DNA from: CAVSMC01 sp963728935
Lineage (GTDB): Bacteria; Pseudomonadota; Gammaproteobacteria; Burkholderiales; Casimicrobiaceae
Assembly (NCBI GenBank): GCA_963728935.1
Contig: CAVSMC010000012.1
Coordinates: 124,001-188,000, forward strand
Length of the DNA stretch: 64,000 bases
Reading direction: 5' to 3'
The notes under the pieces are model-generated. The model was not told the origin of the DNA and did no database searches. It was given only the letters and a program-made list of their open reading frames with translations. This document shows positions 38,000-46,154 of the stretch, in pieces. The translations under genes were made by a program, and so were the position numbers. Position 1 is the first letter of the stretch. Each line of letters opens with the position of its first letter.

Positions 38000-38320
38000 A
38001 TGCGTTCGCTCGTTGCTGCGCTGCTGCTTGCCGTCGCATCGTTCGCCTGGGCCGACGATCCGACGTTCGAGATCACGATCAAGGACCACAAGTTCACACC
38101 ATCGGAGATTTCGGTCCCGGCCGCCACGAAGATCAAGCTCGTCGTCAAGAACGAGGACGCGACACCCGAGGAATTCGAAAGCAAGAGGCTCAACCGCGAG
38201 AAGGTGATCGCGGGCAAGAGCCAGGCGACGATCTTCGTCGGGCCGCTCAAGGCGGGCGAATATCCGTTCGTGGGCGAATACAACGAGAAGACCGCGATCG
38301 GCAAGATCATCGCCAAGTAA
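38000..38320 (+). CDS. Cupredoxin-domain periplasmic protein (EfeO N-domain-like)
   Basis: A 106-residue exported protein with a signal peptide (about 1-18, ending FAWA) and a cupredoxin fold: FEITIKDHKFTPSEISVPA, then KIKLVVKNED and the C-terminal GEYPFVGEYNEKTA. It lies just after the FTR1 permease and most likely presents or oxidises iron for it in the periplasm. Oddly there is no cysteine and only one histidine, so a type-1 copper site is missing; the acidic stretch EDATPEEFES may bind metal instead. Confidence 0.85.
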   Translation: MRSLVAALLLAVASFAWADDPTFEITIKDHKFTPSEISVPAATKIKLVVKNEDATPEEFESKRLNREKVIAGKSQATIFVGPLKAGEYPFVGEYNEKTAIGKIIAK

Positions 38321-38512
38321 TCCGACCGTCGTATGTCGGCGCTACGCCCGAGGGCCTCGCTCGCTTCGACATCGAGCTGGAATTCTAGGTGCGCCTGCGC
38401 ACATACCATATGCACGCGCCGAGCGTAGCGCTATCATTGCCGCCGAAACCCGCCGCCCCCATCAGCGACATGGGTATCGCCGGGTCGGCCGATCGGACCT
38501 TGCGGTCTGTCT

Positions 38513-39343
38513 ATGGCAATGACGAAACTCCTTCGCGTCGCATTCGCACTGCTTCTAGCGTTCGCCGCGACTGTCGTCGGCGCCCAGTCCTCGGAGCTCG
38601 TCTTCGCCGTGACCGAAGGCGTCACGTATCAGGCGACGCCGAAGGACATTCGCGACAAGTTTGAGCCGCTCGTCGAAATCCTCGGCAAGGCGCTCCAGCG
38701 CAAGATCAGGCTGATCGTCGTGCCGGCCTACGACGACGTTCGGGCCGGTCTCGCAAGCCAGGAATTCGACCTCGCCTTCATCCATCCGGCGCACGTCGCG
38801 ATGGCCGAGATCAAAGCAGGGCGCTACTACTCGGTGGCGTGGACCTCGGGCTACACCGAATACACGGTGTCGTTGATGTCGAAGCCCGACAAGCCGTTCA
38901 AGGAGCTGAAGGACGTCAAGGGCACCGTGCTGGTGACGCCGGATCCCGACTCGATCACCGCCGTCATGGTGCGCGCGATGCTTCGCACGCAAAGCTTCGA
39001 CAAAGGCGACGTCAAGGTGATCACGACGCGCTACCAGGACGCCGTGCCGTTCTACCTCGAATACGATTTCGCGCAGGTCGGCGCAACGGCGGCCAATGCC
39101 GTGGTCAAGCAATGGACGCAGAAGGGCGGCAAGGTGTTCGCCCGCTCGCGCAGCGTTCCGATCAAGCAGATCATCATGTCGAGCCGCTATTCGGCCGAAG
39201 AGCGCAGCCGCCTTCGCGACGCGCTCGTTGCGCTTGCGCAAACCGAACCCGGCCGGCGCGCGCTCGCGACGAGCGGCTACAAGGGCTTCGTTGCACCGGA
39301 TCCCGTCGTCGAAGCGTCGGCGATCGCGTGGCTCGGCCTTTAG
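38513..39343 (+). CDS. PhnD-like phosphate/phosphite/phosphonate ABC-type substrate-binding protein
   Basis: A 276-residue periplasmic protein with a signal peptide (about 1-25, ending VVGAQ) and a PhnD-type fold: FAVTEGVTYQATPKDIRDKF, DDVRAGLASQEFDLAFIHP, then LMSKPDKPFKELKDVKG. The FDLAFIHPAH block is the usual ligand loop of the family. No ABC permease or ATPase genes are adjacent, so the protein may act as a sensor or work with distant partners. 192 bases separate it from the cupredoxin gene. Confidence 0.82.
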   Translation: MAMTKLLRVAFALLLAFAATVVGAQSSELVFAVTEGVTYQATPKDIRDKFEPLVEILGKALQRKIRLIVVPAYDDVRAGLASQEFDLAFIHPAHVAMAEIKAGRYYSVAWTSGYTEYTVSLMSKPDKPFKELKDVKGTVLVTPDPDSITAVMVRAMLRTQSFDKGDVKVITTRYQDAVPFYLEYDFAQVGATAANAVVKQWTQKGGKVFARSRSVPIKQIIMSSRYSAEERSRLRDALVALAQTEPGRRALATSGYKGFVAPDPVVEASAIAWLGL

Positions 39344-39370
39344 GCTCGGTCAACCCGGCTGTTGCCGGCC

Positions 39371-40837
39371 TCAGGTTCTGACGCGCCCGTACACGTCGTC
39401 GAAGCGCACGATGTCGTCCTCGCCGACGTAGTCGCCGCACTGCACCTCGATCATCACCAGCGGCTCGGTACCCGGATTCTCCAGCCGGTGGCGCGTATTG
39501 CTCGGGATGTACGTCGACTCGTTCGCGCCGACGAGGTAGACATCCTCATCGCGCGTGCATCGGGCGGTGCCGCTCACGACCACCCAGTGCTCGCTGCGGT
39601 GGTGATGGAGCTGAAGCGATAGCGCCGCGCCCGGCTTGACCTCGATGCGCTTGATCTTGAAGCGAGGACCTTCCTGCAACACCGTGTACGCGCCCCAGGG
39701 CCGGCCGACCGTCTTGTGCAGCTTGTACGACTCGTGGCCGCGCGCTTTCAATTCGCCGACGACGTCCTTCACGCGCTGCAGATGGTCGCGATGCGCAACG
39801 AGTAACGCGTCGGGCGTGTCGACGATGACGAGATTGTCGACGCCGATCGTCGCGATGACGCGATCGTCGGCGTGGATGAACGTGCCGGTCGTGTCGATCG
39901 CGACGCGCTCGCCTTGACCTCGATTGCCGTCGGCGTCCGCCTCGATCAAGTCGGAAACCGCCTGCCACGTGCCGACGTCGCTCCAATCGAACGCGCCGCG
40001 TACGACGACGACGTCGCCGGCCGCGGCGGCTCTTTCCATCACCGCGTAATCGATCGAGATATCGGGCACCGCCGCGAACGTCGCCGAATCGATTTCGAGC
40101 ATCGCGCCCGGCTCGGATGCGCGCGACGCGAGCGGTTGCCAGCAGCGTCGCAGCGGCTCGAGCACTTCGGGCGCGTGGCGGGCGATCGCGTCGAGGATCG
40201 CGTGCGGCGTGAACAGGAACATCCCTGAGTTCCATACGTAATTGCCGGCCGCTAGGTACTCGCGCGCGGTCGCGAGCGGCGGCTTCTCGACGAATCGCGT
40301 GGCGACGCTCGCGCTGCGATCGAGCGCCGTGCCGCATTCGATGTACCCGAAGCCCGTTTCCGGATGCGTCGGCGAAATGCCGAACGTGACGAGCTTGCCC
40401 ATCTGCGCGAACGGTAGAGCCGTCTGGACGGCGACCGTGAACGCCGGCTGATCGCGTATCAGATGATCGGCAGGCAGCACCAACATCACCGCGTCGGCGC
40501 CGTGGATGGCTTGCGCGTAGAGCGCCGCCATCGCCACCGCCGGTGCCGTGTTGCGGCCGAACGGCTCGAGCAGAAACGCGGTCGCAGCGGGCGCTCGTGC
40601 ACCAAGACTCGCGTACACGTCCTTCGTGTGGAAGTACAGATCGCGGTTGGTGATCGTGACGAGCGTGCTCGCGCCGGGCAGCACGAGCGCGCGCGCGGCC
40701 GTCTTTGCGAGCAGCGTCTCGCCGTCGGGAAGCGCCATGAACGGCTTCGGCGCCGTTTCGCGCGACAGCGGCCACAGCCGCGTGCCGGCGCCGCCGGAGA
40801 GGATCACGGGAACGAGCGTTACGTCGATGGGGGCCAT
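39371..40837 (-). CDS. manC: Mannose-1-phosphate guanylyltransferase / mannose-6-phosphate isomerase
   Basis: A 488-residue bifunctional cytosolic enzyme supplying GDP-mannose. The nucleotidyltransferase half has the VILSGGAGTRLWPLSRE signature (residues 11-27) and VEKPPLATA; the C-terminal third is a cupin isomerase domain with GRPWGAYTVL and LQLHHHRSEHWVVVSGTA. This is the ManC/AlgA/XanB type used for capsule, O-antigen or exopolysaccharide. No polysaccharide cluster is adjacent. Confidence 0.95.
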   Translation of the reverse strand: MAPIDVTLVPVILSGGAGTRLWPLSRETAPKPFMALPDGETLLAKTAARALVLPGASTLVTITNRDLYFHTKDVYASLGARAPAATAFLLEPFGRNTAPAVAMAALYAQAIHGADAVMLVLPADHLIRDQPAFTVAVQTALPFAQMGKLVTFGISPTHPETGFGYIECGTALDRSASVATRFVEKPPLATAREYLAAGNYVWNSGMFLFTPHAILDAIARHAPEVLEPLRRCWQPLASRASEPGAMLEIDSATFAAVPDISIDYAVMERAAAAGDVVVVRGAFDWSDVGTWQAVSDLIEADADGNRGQGERVAIDTTGTFIHADDRVIATIGVDNLVIVDTPDALLVAHRDHLQRVKDVVGELKARGHESYKLHKTVGRPWGAYTVLQEGPRFKIKRIEVKPGAALSLQLHHHRSEHWVVVSGTARCTRDEDVYLVGANESTYIPSNTRHRLENPGTEPLVMIEVQCGDYVGEDDIVRFDDVYGRVRT

Positions 40838-40893
40838 TGCCGCGGATATCGAATGAGACGGACGTAATTTACACGAACGACGATGCGCTACCG

Positions 40894-42003
40894 CTATCGG
40901 CGCGTCCGCGGCAGTCGGAAGATCCCGGCGCGCAGCGATGACTTTCCGACGAGACGCTCTCGCGCCGGCTGCTCATACACAATCAGGACCGACGTGGCTC
41001 GCGCGCGAGCGCGGCGGGGCGCGGGCGGCCACAGCGCGACGCCTTCGGGATGATCGCAGCCGTCGCCGACCGGAAGTTCGAGCAGCTTCGTCAAACCGGC
41101 GTGATCGACCAAACGCGGGCCCTTCGAGCGCAATGCGCCCGGCCAACGATAGAGCACCGCGGGCCCATCGAGCTTCATCGTCGGTCCCGACAGAACGAGC
41201 AGATCGTCGCCATCGCGGCAAAGGTCGCGAATGCCGAGCCCTTGCAGATCGAGGAAATGCTTGCGATAGCGCTGTGCGCCGCCAGCGAGGCGTCTAAGCT
41301 TCAGTCGGGTTGGATCGCCGCGCGAAACGGCGAGCCGCAGCTCCAGCACGATCGCGTAGCCGCCGAGCACCGGTCCTCGCAGGCCCAGGAAAACGCGTCC
41401 CCCCGAGGCGACCGCGAGGCCTTCGATGTCGAGGCCGTTCTCCTTGCCGGGCAGCGCGGTGAATGCGCCCAGATGCGGGTCGGCACGCAACGCTTGTGTG
41501 AGATCGTCGCTTCTCGCGCCGCCGCGCACGCGCGCGGCCGGTGGGCTGTTCGCGTCGGCGGCAGCGCGTAGCGACGCAAGCGGTACGCGCGCGATCAGAT
41601 GGCGATTGCCCGTGGCGCTGGTTTTCGCCATCGCACCAATCCGCTGTGCTGCGCTCTTTCCTTGCGGCTTGTTGCGGTTGACGCTGTGCGAGCCGACGAG
41701 CCAGATCTCGTCTTCGTCAATGGCGAGCGCTTCGATGTCACCTTCCCGGCCGGCGGAGCCCGACGCAACCGGCAATTCGAGCAACGAATCGAGCGCGAAC
41801 GAGACGTGCTCGCCGTATTGCGGCTCGCCCGCCGAAGTCGATGCGCGCCGCATGAGCCGCTCGATCGACGCGTTCTCATCGCTGACCGTCCACAATTCAT
41901 CGCCGTCGAGCACGACGGACGACAGCCCCTCGCGCAACTTTGACGTCGCCGCATTGGCTGGATCGAAGTGGAGCAGCGCACAGATGGATTTCAAAGCGAC
42001 CAT
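40894..42003 (-). CDS. DUF3616 domain protein
   Basis: A protein of about 369 residues, probably a beta-propeller-like fold, with repeated blocks such as EGLSSVVLDGDELWTVSDE, REGDIEALAIDEDEIWLVGS, GLDIEGLAVASGGRVFLGLRG and the final DHPEGVALW. These match the DUF3616 family, whose function is unknown. No signal peptide at the chosen start (ATG 42003); the frame remains open to 42144 but the added residues do not look conserved. Divergent from ssrA. Confidence 0.8.
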   Translation of the reverse strand: MVALKSICALLHFDPANAATSKLREGLSSVVLDGDELWTVSDENASIERLMRRASTSAGEPQYGEHVSFALDSLLELPVASGSAGREGDIEALAIDEDEIWLVGSHSVNRNKPQGKSAAQRIGAMAKTSATGNRHLIARVPLASLRAAADANSPPAARVRGGARSDDLTQALRADPHLGAFTALPGKENGLDIEGLAVASGGRVFLGLRGPVLGGYAIVLELRLAVSRGDPTRLKLRRLAGGAQRYRKHFLDLQGLGIRDLCRDGDDLLVLSGPTMKLDGPAVLYRWPGALRSKGPRLVDHAGLTKLLELPVGDGCDHPEGVALWPPAPRRARARATSVLIVYEQPARERLVGKSSLRAGIFRLPRTRR

Positions 42004-42145
42004 GGGCGAGCGCGACCTTGAAAAGGGCCTGTTCAAGCCCCATGTCGATGTCGTACGGCGAAGGAAGGGTATCGACCGCCGTGGTAATATTATGAAGTAA
42101 GACAAGCTGCACGCGGCGCGCATGATCGCCGCACCGACGATCACC

Positions 42146-42512
42146 GGGGGTGAACTGGTTTCGACGGGGGTTGCAACGCAGCGCGGGGCATGTCGAGGCG
42201 CTTGTCCTCGTAAAACTCGAGCAATCGCAAACTTAACTGCGAACGACGAAGCATACGCTCTGGCGGCTTAACCCCGCCGGACCTCGCGCCGGGAAGCGCT
42301 CGACCCGGGTGATGTAGTCCGTCACAGCGAGGACATCTAGAGCGATCGCGTCCGTCCGGGTCACTTGGGCGAGACGTTAAAGCAAGGTGACTGGTCGCTG
42401 CGTTGTGTGTCCGTCAACGGCGCAGCGATGAGAGGTCAATGACGAGACTAAGCATGTAGTCCCGACTGCCGAGTGCTTCCGGACGCGAGTTCGATTCTCG
42501 CCACCTCCACCA
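42146..42512 (+). ncRNA. ssrA: Transfer-messenger RNA (tmRNA)
   Basis: The 5' end GGGGGTGAACTGGTTTCGACG pairs as acceptor arm with the 3' CACCTCC-ACCA, and the 3' T-arm GAGTTCGATTCTC is intact with CCA at 42510-42512. The tag reading frame (42239-42271) encodes ANDEAYALAA followed by TAA, a betaproteobacterial-type degradation tag. Length 367 nt is usual. It rescues ribosomes stalled on broken mRNA together with SmpB. A terminator follows. Confidence 0.96.
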
Positions 42513-42533
42513 TTACCACCAATGAAGTTTTCA

Positions 42534-42559
42534 GGCCCGACCTCAAATCGGGCCTTTTT
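42534..42559 (+). terminator. Rho-independent terminator of ssrA
   Basis: Perfect 7-bp stem GGCCCGA / TCGGGCC (42534-42540 and 42548-42554) with a 7-base loop, then TTTTT. The group II intron starts five bases after the T-run. Confidence 0.9.
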
Positions 42560-42858
42560 CATTGTGCGCCCAGCATGGGCGCGATCTTGGAGGTGCAAGT
42601 CCTCCTGCAAGCTGGCCACAGCGAGCAAAGTGAAGCGCAACTGCGCGAGGGCGACCGAGCGTGGGAAGGAAGCGTGGAGCGAAACCGCGAGCCGATGAAC
42701 AAGAACCGGATACGAGGCGACGCCGACCAGGGCGAGCAGGCAATGAACTGCGAAGCTCTCGTGGCCAAGGAACGGCGGCGTAGATCCGGCGGTTGTGCGG
42801 GGAAGGATCGCGTTCTTACCTGGGGAGATCTCGCCTCACGTCCGAAAGGGCGACGGTG

Positions 42859-44310
42859 ATGAACCGGAGCGAGAAGTCAGCAAAGGCCGTAGTAGCTGCG
42901 AATCGTGGGCGAAGGGCCGAACGGGAAGGAGAGCACGCACGCAGGTCCATTGGCGCTGCCATGCACCAGAAGTCCGAGACATCGGAGCGGTCGTTGATGG
43001 CGCGCGGTGAAGCCAAGCGTCGAAGTGACAGCGGTGAAGCAGAGCCGGTACGACAGGCGCAAGCGAGCTCAGGACGAGCGTTGCTTACACAGGCGCTCAC
43101 GCGGGAGAACATGGTCTTGGCTTGGAAACGAGTCAGGGCCAATGCTGGCAGTGCAGGCGTCGATGGGTTGACGGTTGAGCAGACGGCGGAGTACCTGAAG
43201 GGGCACTGGCCGCAAGTGAAGGAGCAACTGCTCGCGGGCAGTTACCGGCCGCAGCCGGTACGCCGCGTGCAGATTCCAAAGCCGGGCGGCGGGGTGCGCG
43301 AGTTGGGGATTCCGACGGTGAGCGACCGTTTGATCCAGCAGGCGCTGTTGCAAGTGTTGCAACCGCTGATCGATCCCAGTTTCTCGGATCACAGTTACGG
43401 GTTTCGGCCGAATCGGCGAGCGCACGACGCAGTGTGTCGGGCGCAAGCGTACGTGCAGGCGGGCTACCGAACGGTGGTCGATGTGGACCTGGAGAAGTTC
43501 TTCGATCGGGTCAACCACGACGTGCTGATGGACCGGCTGGCAAAGCGGATCGCCGATCAAGCGGTGTTGCGGCTGATCCGCGGCTACTTGCAAGCGGGGA
43601 TCATGGTGCACGGCGTGGTGCAGGAGCGCTTCGAGGGTACGCCGCAGGGTGGACCCTTGTCGCCGCTGCTGGCCAACGTGCTGCTCGATGAAGTCGACCG
43701 TGAGCTGGAGCGACGCGGGCACCGCTTCGTGCGCTACGCCGACGACTGCAATGTGTACGTGCGCAGTCAACGGGCGGGCGAGCGGGTGCTGTCGTGGCTG
43801 CGAAAGCGCTACGCGAGGCTTCGCTTGAGGGTCAATGAAGCCAAGAGTGCGGTTGCCTCTGCCTTTGGACGCAAGTTCCTCGGCTACTGCCTATGGGTGG
43901 GGCCGGGAGGCGAGGTGAAACGGGCGATCGCGGCCAAGGCGAAAGCGGCCTTCACGCAACGGGTACGGTGGCTGACCAAGCGCAACGGTGGACGTAGCAT
44001 GGACCAGGTCGTGCAAGACCTGCGGGGTTACGTGTTGGGCTGGAAGGCCTACTTCCGTCTGGCGCAGACGCCGCGGGTGATGCGCGAACTTGATAAATGG
44101 CTGCGGCACCGTCTGCGTGCGGTGCAACTCAAGCAGTGGCGGCGCGGCACGACGATGTACCGCGAGCTGCGCGCGCTCGGCGCCAGCCGGGAGCACGCCT
44201 TGCGCATTGCCGGGAACGCGCGGCGCTGGTGGCGTAACAGCCGCTACGAGCTGAACCGGATCATGCCTCTTGGCTACTTCGACCGGCTCGGCGTGCCGCG
44301 CCTCTCATGA
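42859..44310 (+). CDS. ltrA: Group II intron reverse transcriptase/maturase
   Basis: A 483-residue intron-encoded protein that splices its intron RNA and reverse-transcribes it during retrohoming. RT blocks: VRRVQIPKPGGGVRELGIPT, YGFRPNRRAHDAV, VDVDLEKFFDRVNHDVLM, GTPQGGPLSPLLANVLLDE and the active site YADD at residues 293-296. The maturase X domain follows (RGYVLGWKAYFRLAQTPRVM). No HNH endonuclease domain is present at the C-terminus. I start at ATG 42859 (MNRSEKSAK); an in-frame start at 42793 exists. All catalytic residues are intact, so the element may be active. Confidence 0.92.
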   Translation: MNRSEKSAKAVVAANRGRRAEREGEHARRSIGAAMHQKSETSERSLMARGEAKRRSDSGEAEPVRQAQASSGRALLTQALTRENMVLAWKRVRANAGSAGVDGLTVEQTAEYLKGHWPQVKEQLLAGSYRPQPVRRVQIPKPGGGVRELGIPTVSDRLIQQALLQVLQPLIDPSFSDHSYGFRPNRRAHDAVCRAQAYVQAGYRTVVDVDLEKFFDRVNHDVLMDRLAKRIADQAVLRLIRGYLQAGIMVHGVVQERFEGTPQGGPLSPLLANVLLDEVDRELERRGHRFVRYADDCNVYVRSQRAGERVLSWLRKRYARLRLRVNEAKSAVASAFGRKFLGYCLWVGPGGEVKRAIAAKAKAAFTQRVRWLTKRNGGRSMDQVVQDLRGYVLGWKAYFRLAQTPRVMRELDKWLRHRLRAVQLKQWRRGTTMYRELRALGASREHALRIAGNARRWWRNSRYELNRIMPLGYFDRLGVPRLS

Positions 44311-44322
44311 CCTCAACTTCTC

Positions 44323-44356
44323 GAACCGCCCGGTGCGGACCCGCATGCCGGGTGGT
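44323..44356 (+). ncRNA. Group II intron catalytic domain V
   Basis: Exactly 34 nt that fold as a hairpin with arms ACCGCCCGG and CCGGGTGGT and a GCGGAC..CCGCA distal stem. It carries CGC in the catalytic triad position, the form found in class C introns, rather than AGC. Confidence 0.75.
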
Positions 44357-44446
44357 GTGGGAGGGGTGCGGTCACATTTGACCGCCCCCTATCCCGATCT
44401 GCGGCCCTCTACGTTGACGTTCGGATGAATTCGGTTCAGTGACGAC

Positions 44447-44809
44447 ATGGAACCGTTGCTTTACCGCGTCCGGGAGTTCTGCGCTGCCCATGGCATCAGC
44501 CCGGTGACCTTCTATAAGCTGGTTTCCCAGGGACATGGGCCTCGCATCACGCGTATCCGTGGTGGCACGTTCGTAAGTGCGGACGACGCCGCTGAATGGC
44601 GCAAGAAGATGGCAGAGGCCACCGATCAGACTCAAGTCCGCGCTCGGCCAGGCTGCGCGCAGCGACGCGCGCGCCCGGGTGGGACCTGCGCGCTGAGCAT
44701 AGTCGCGCTCCGGGCAAGTCAAATCGGCGTGCGGGCTCCCGATCACCGCTTCCCCGCGCGCGCTGACGCTCGCCCGCGACGTCGAGCACCACGCTCCTGC
44801 GCTCCGTGA
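44447..44809 (+). CDS. Small helix-turn-helix protein, AlpA/excisionase-like
   Basis: A 120-residue open frame. The first 60 or so residues (YRVREFCAAHGISPVTFYKL, then GGTFVSADDAAEWRKK) look like a MerR/AlpA-type winged helix DNA-binding protein, as found in integrated elements. The last 55 residues are arginine- and proline-rich with no family look, so the original gene may have been shorter and lost its stop. It starts 49 bases after the group II intron and lies beside ssrA, a common integration site. Confidence 0.6.
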   Translation: MEPLLYRVREFCAAHGISPVTFYKLVSQGHGPRITRIRGGTFVSADDAAEWRKKMAEATDQTQVRARPGCAQRRARPGGTCALSIVALRASQIGVRAPDHRFPARADARPRRRAPRSCAP

Positions 44810-44837
44810 TGGCGCTCCCCAAGACTGCAAACCCTTG

Positions 44838-44872
44838 GCATCATCAAATAAAGCATCAAATGATGCTATAAT
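44838..44872 (+). promoter_or_regulatory. vapBC promoter with palindromic operator
   Basis: A perfect AGCATCA-aa-TGATGCT palindrome at 44852-44867 abuts a TATAAT -10 box (44867-44872); a half-site copy GCATCATCAAAT starts at 44839. VapB antitoxins bind such palindromes with their toxin and repress their own operon. No strong -35 is seen. Confidence 0.65.
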
Positions 44873-44904
44873 CGATGGCGTCAAATCACTTGTGGAGACG
44901 CCTT

Positions 44905-45108
44905 GTGCGGACAACCGTAACTTTGGATGATGCGTTGCTTGACCGTGCGCAGCGACTGAGCGGCTTGAATGAGCGCTCAGCGCTGTTGCGCGAGGCACTC
45001 GCTGCCTTGATCCAACGCGAGAGTGCCAGCAGATTGGCCCGCCTGGGAGGCACCGAGCCCGCGCTTGAGCTGCCGGAACGGCGGCGTAGTGCGCCCAAGG
45101 GCCGATGA
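44905..45108 (+). CDS. vapB: VapB-type antitoxin
   Basis: A 67-residue protein with a ribbon-helix-helix N-terminus (RTTVTLDDALLDRAQRLSG) followed by ERSALLREALAALIQRE, the type II VapB family pattern, and a basic tail that would wrap the toxin. GTG 44905 is chosen since GGAG sits 8 bases before it; an in-frame ATG at 44875 lies too near the expected transcription start. The stop overlaps the toxin start by four bases. Confidence 0.85.
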   Translation: MRTTVTLDDALLDRAQRLSGLNERSALLREALAALIQRESASRLARLGGTEPALELPERRRSAPKGR

Positions 45109-45476
45109 TTCTGCTGGATACGTCGGTGTGGGTAGATCACCTGCGCCGAAGCGATTCGTCGGTGGTTCAGGTCTTGGAGTCTGGCCTAGCTGCTAGCCAC
45201 GCGTTCGTGATCGGGGAACTTGCTTGCGGCAATTTGAAATCGCGAGCGCGTGTCATCGAATTGCTCCAGGCGCTGCCGCAGCTGGCGGTGGCAACCGACG
45301 ATGAGGTGCTCTACTTCATCGAGAGCCAAAAATTGATGGGCCGCGGTATCGGTTACGTGGACGCCCACTTGCTTGCGGCAGCGGCGATCGGTCGCTCGTT
45401 CCTGTGGACGAGGGACAAGCGGCTGCGAGAAATTTCCGTTGAACTGGGTGTCGTCTATCGCGAAGCGCATCAATGA
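45105..45476 (+). CDS. vapC: VapC-type PIN-domain toxin
   Basis: A 123-residue PIN-domain ribonuclease. The acidic Mg2+-binding residues are all present: D5 (MILLDTSVWVDHLR), E38 (VIGELACG), D86 (GYVDAHLLA) and D104 (WTRDKRL). VapC toxins cleave tRNA or rRNA; the target here is unknown. ATGA overlap with vapB gives translational coupling. The toxin looks functional. Confidence 0.92.
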   Translation: MILLDTSVWVDHLRRSDSSVVQVLESGLAASHAFVIGELACGNLKSRARVIELLQALPQLAVATDDEVLYFIESQKLMGRGIGYVDAHLLAAAAIGRSFLWTRDKRLREISVELGVVYREAHQ

Positions 45477-45664
45477 TTTTGACAGTCTACGGTGCGCGAC
45501 CGCGACCCGCGATGCAGCAGTCTGGGTAGTGCGCTGTAATCCGGACTATCGTGCGGTGTCCAGTTCGTGCAGGTCTTGCGGTCCAGCATTACACGCGGAA
45601 GACGCGAATACGGCGATTGCTGGGAGGGCAAGATCAAAAGTTTTCGCGAAGGACACCAGCGCAA

Positions 45665-46025
45665 ATGCTCACTGCTACGTGCCACTGTGGCGCCGTCAAA
45701 GTCCATGTGCCTCGCAAGCCCAGGAGCCTGACCCGCTGCAACTGTTCCATTTGTCGCCGCTACGGCGTTCTTTGGGCCTATTACAAAGACGCTGACGTTC
45801 AGCTCATCGCGGGTCCCCGGGGCGACGGATGAGTACATCTGGGGAGACAAGTCGCAGAAGTTCATTCGTTGCAAGGCGTGTGGTTGTGTCATGCAATGGA
45901 GGAAGCTCAAAGTCGGCAACGGCACCAATGCCGGCGTCAATGCGCGAAACTTCGAGCCATCGGCGCTCGGGGCAGTCAAGATTCGCCTGCTCGACGGTGC
46001 ACAAACCTGGAAATACATTGGCTAG
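45665..46025 (+). pseudogene. GFA/CENP-V family protein, frameshifted
   Basis: The first 50 codons read MLTATCHCGAVKVHVP and TRCNCSICRRYGVLWAYY, the zinc-cysteine motifs of the glutathione-dependent formaldehyde-activating (GFA) fold. That frame stops at TGA just after LIAGPRGDG. One base out, from about 45815, the rest of the family follows: ATDEYIWGDKSQKFIRC, KACGCVMQW, and a proper C-terminal end at TAG 46023-46025. The break lies at CCCCGGGG (45816-45823), so a one-base insertion, real or a sequencing error, splits an otherwise good 120-residue gene. Confidence 0.75.
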
Positions 46026-46154
46026 CCCGCCTGCGCGCCGGGTGAAGAGTACCTCTGTCAAGGGACGTCTTGCAGCGAGTCGCAAGCGGACCATTACGAC
46101 GAACGCTGGGCCGGCGCAGTGGCTGCCGTTCGCTCGAACAGAAAAGGTCGACCG

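Larger units (their letters stand above)
42564..44398 (+). mobile_element. Group II intron, probably bacterial class C
   Basis: A complete 1835-base element. It opens with GTGCG at 42564, the group II 5' consensus, and encodes an RT/maturase. After the ORF a 34-nt domain V can be read at 44323-44356 (GAACCGCCCGG, bulge, CCGGGTGGT), followed by a domain VI stem (GGTCA / TGACC region, 44371-44384) and an expected end at ...CCCGAT, 44398. Insertion right behind a Rho-independent terminator is the target preference of class C introns, and the RT lacks an endonuclease domain as in that class. The 295 bases between the 5' end and the ORF hold the structured ribozyme domains I-III and no other gene. 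Exact ends need a folding check. Confidence 0.85.

Noticed and set aside
44960..46100. A duplicated ssrA 3' end as an att site
   Set aside because: I looked for the GTTCGATTCTCGCCACC segment downstream of ssrA and did not find a second copy in the patch.
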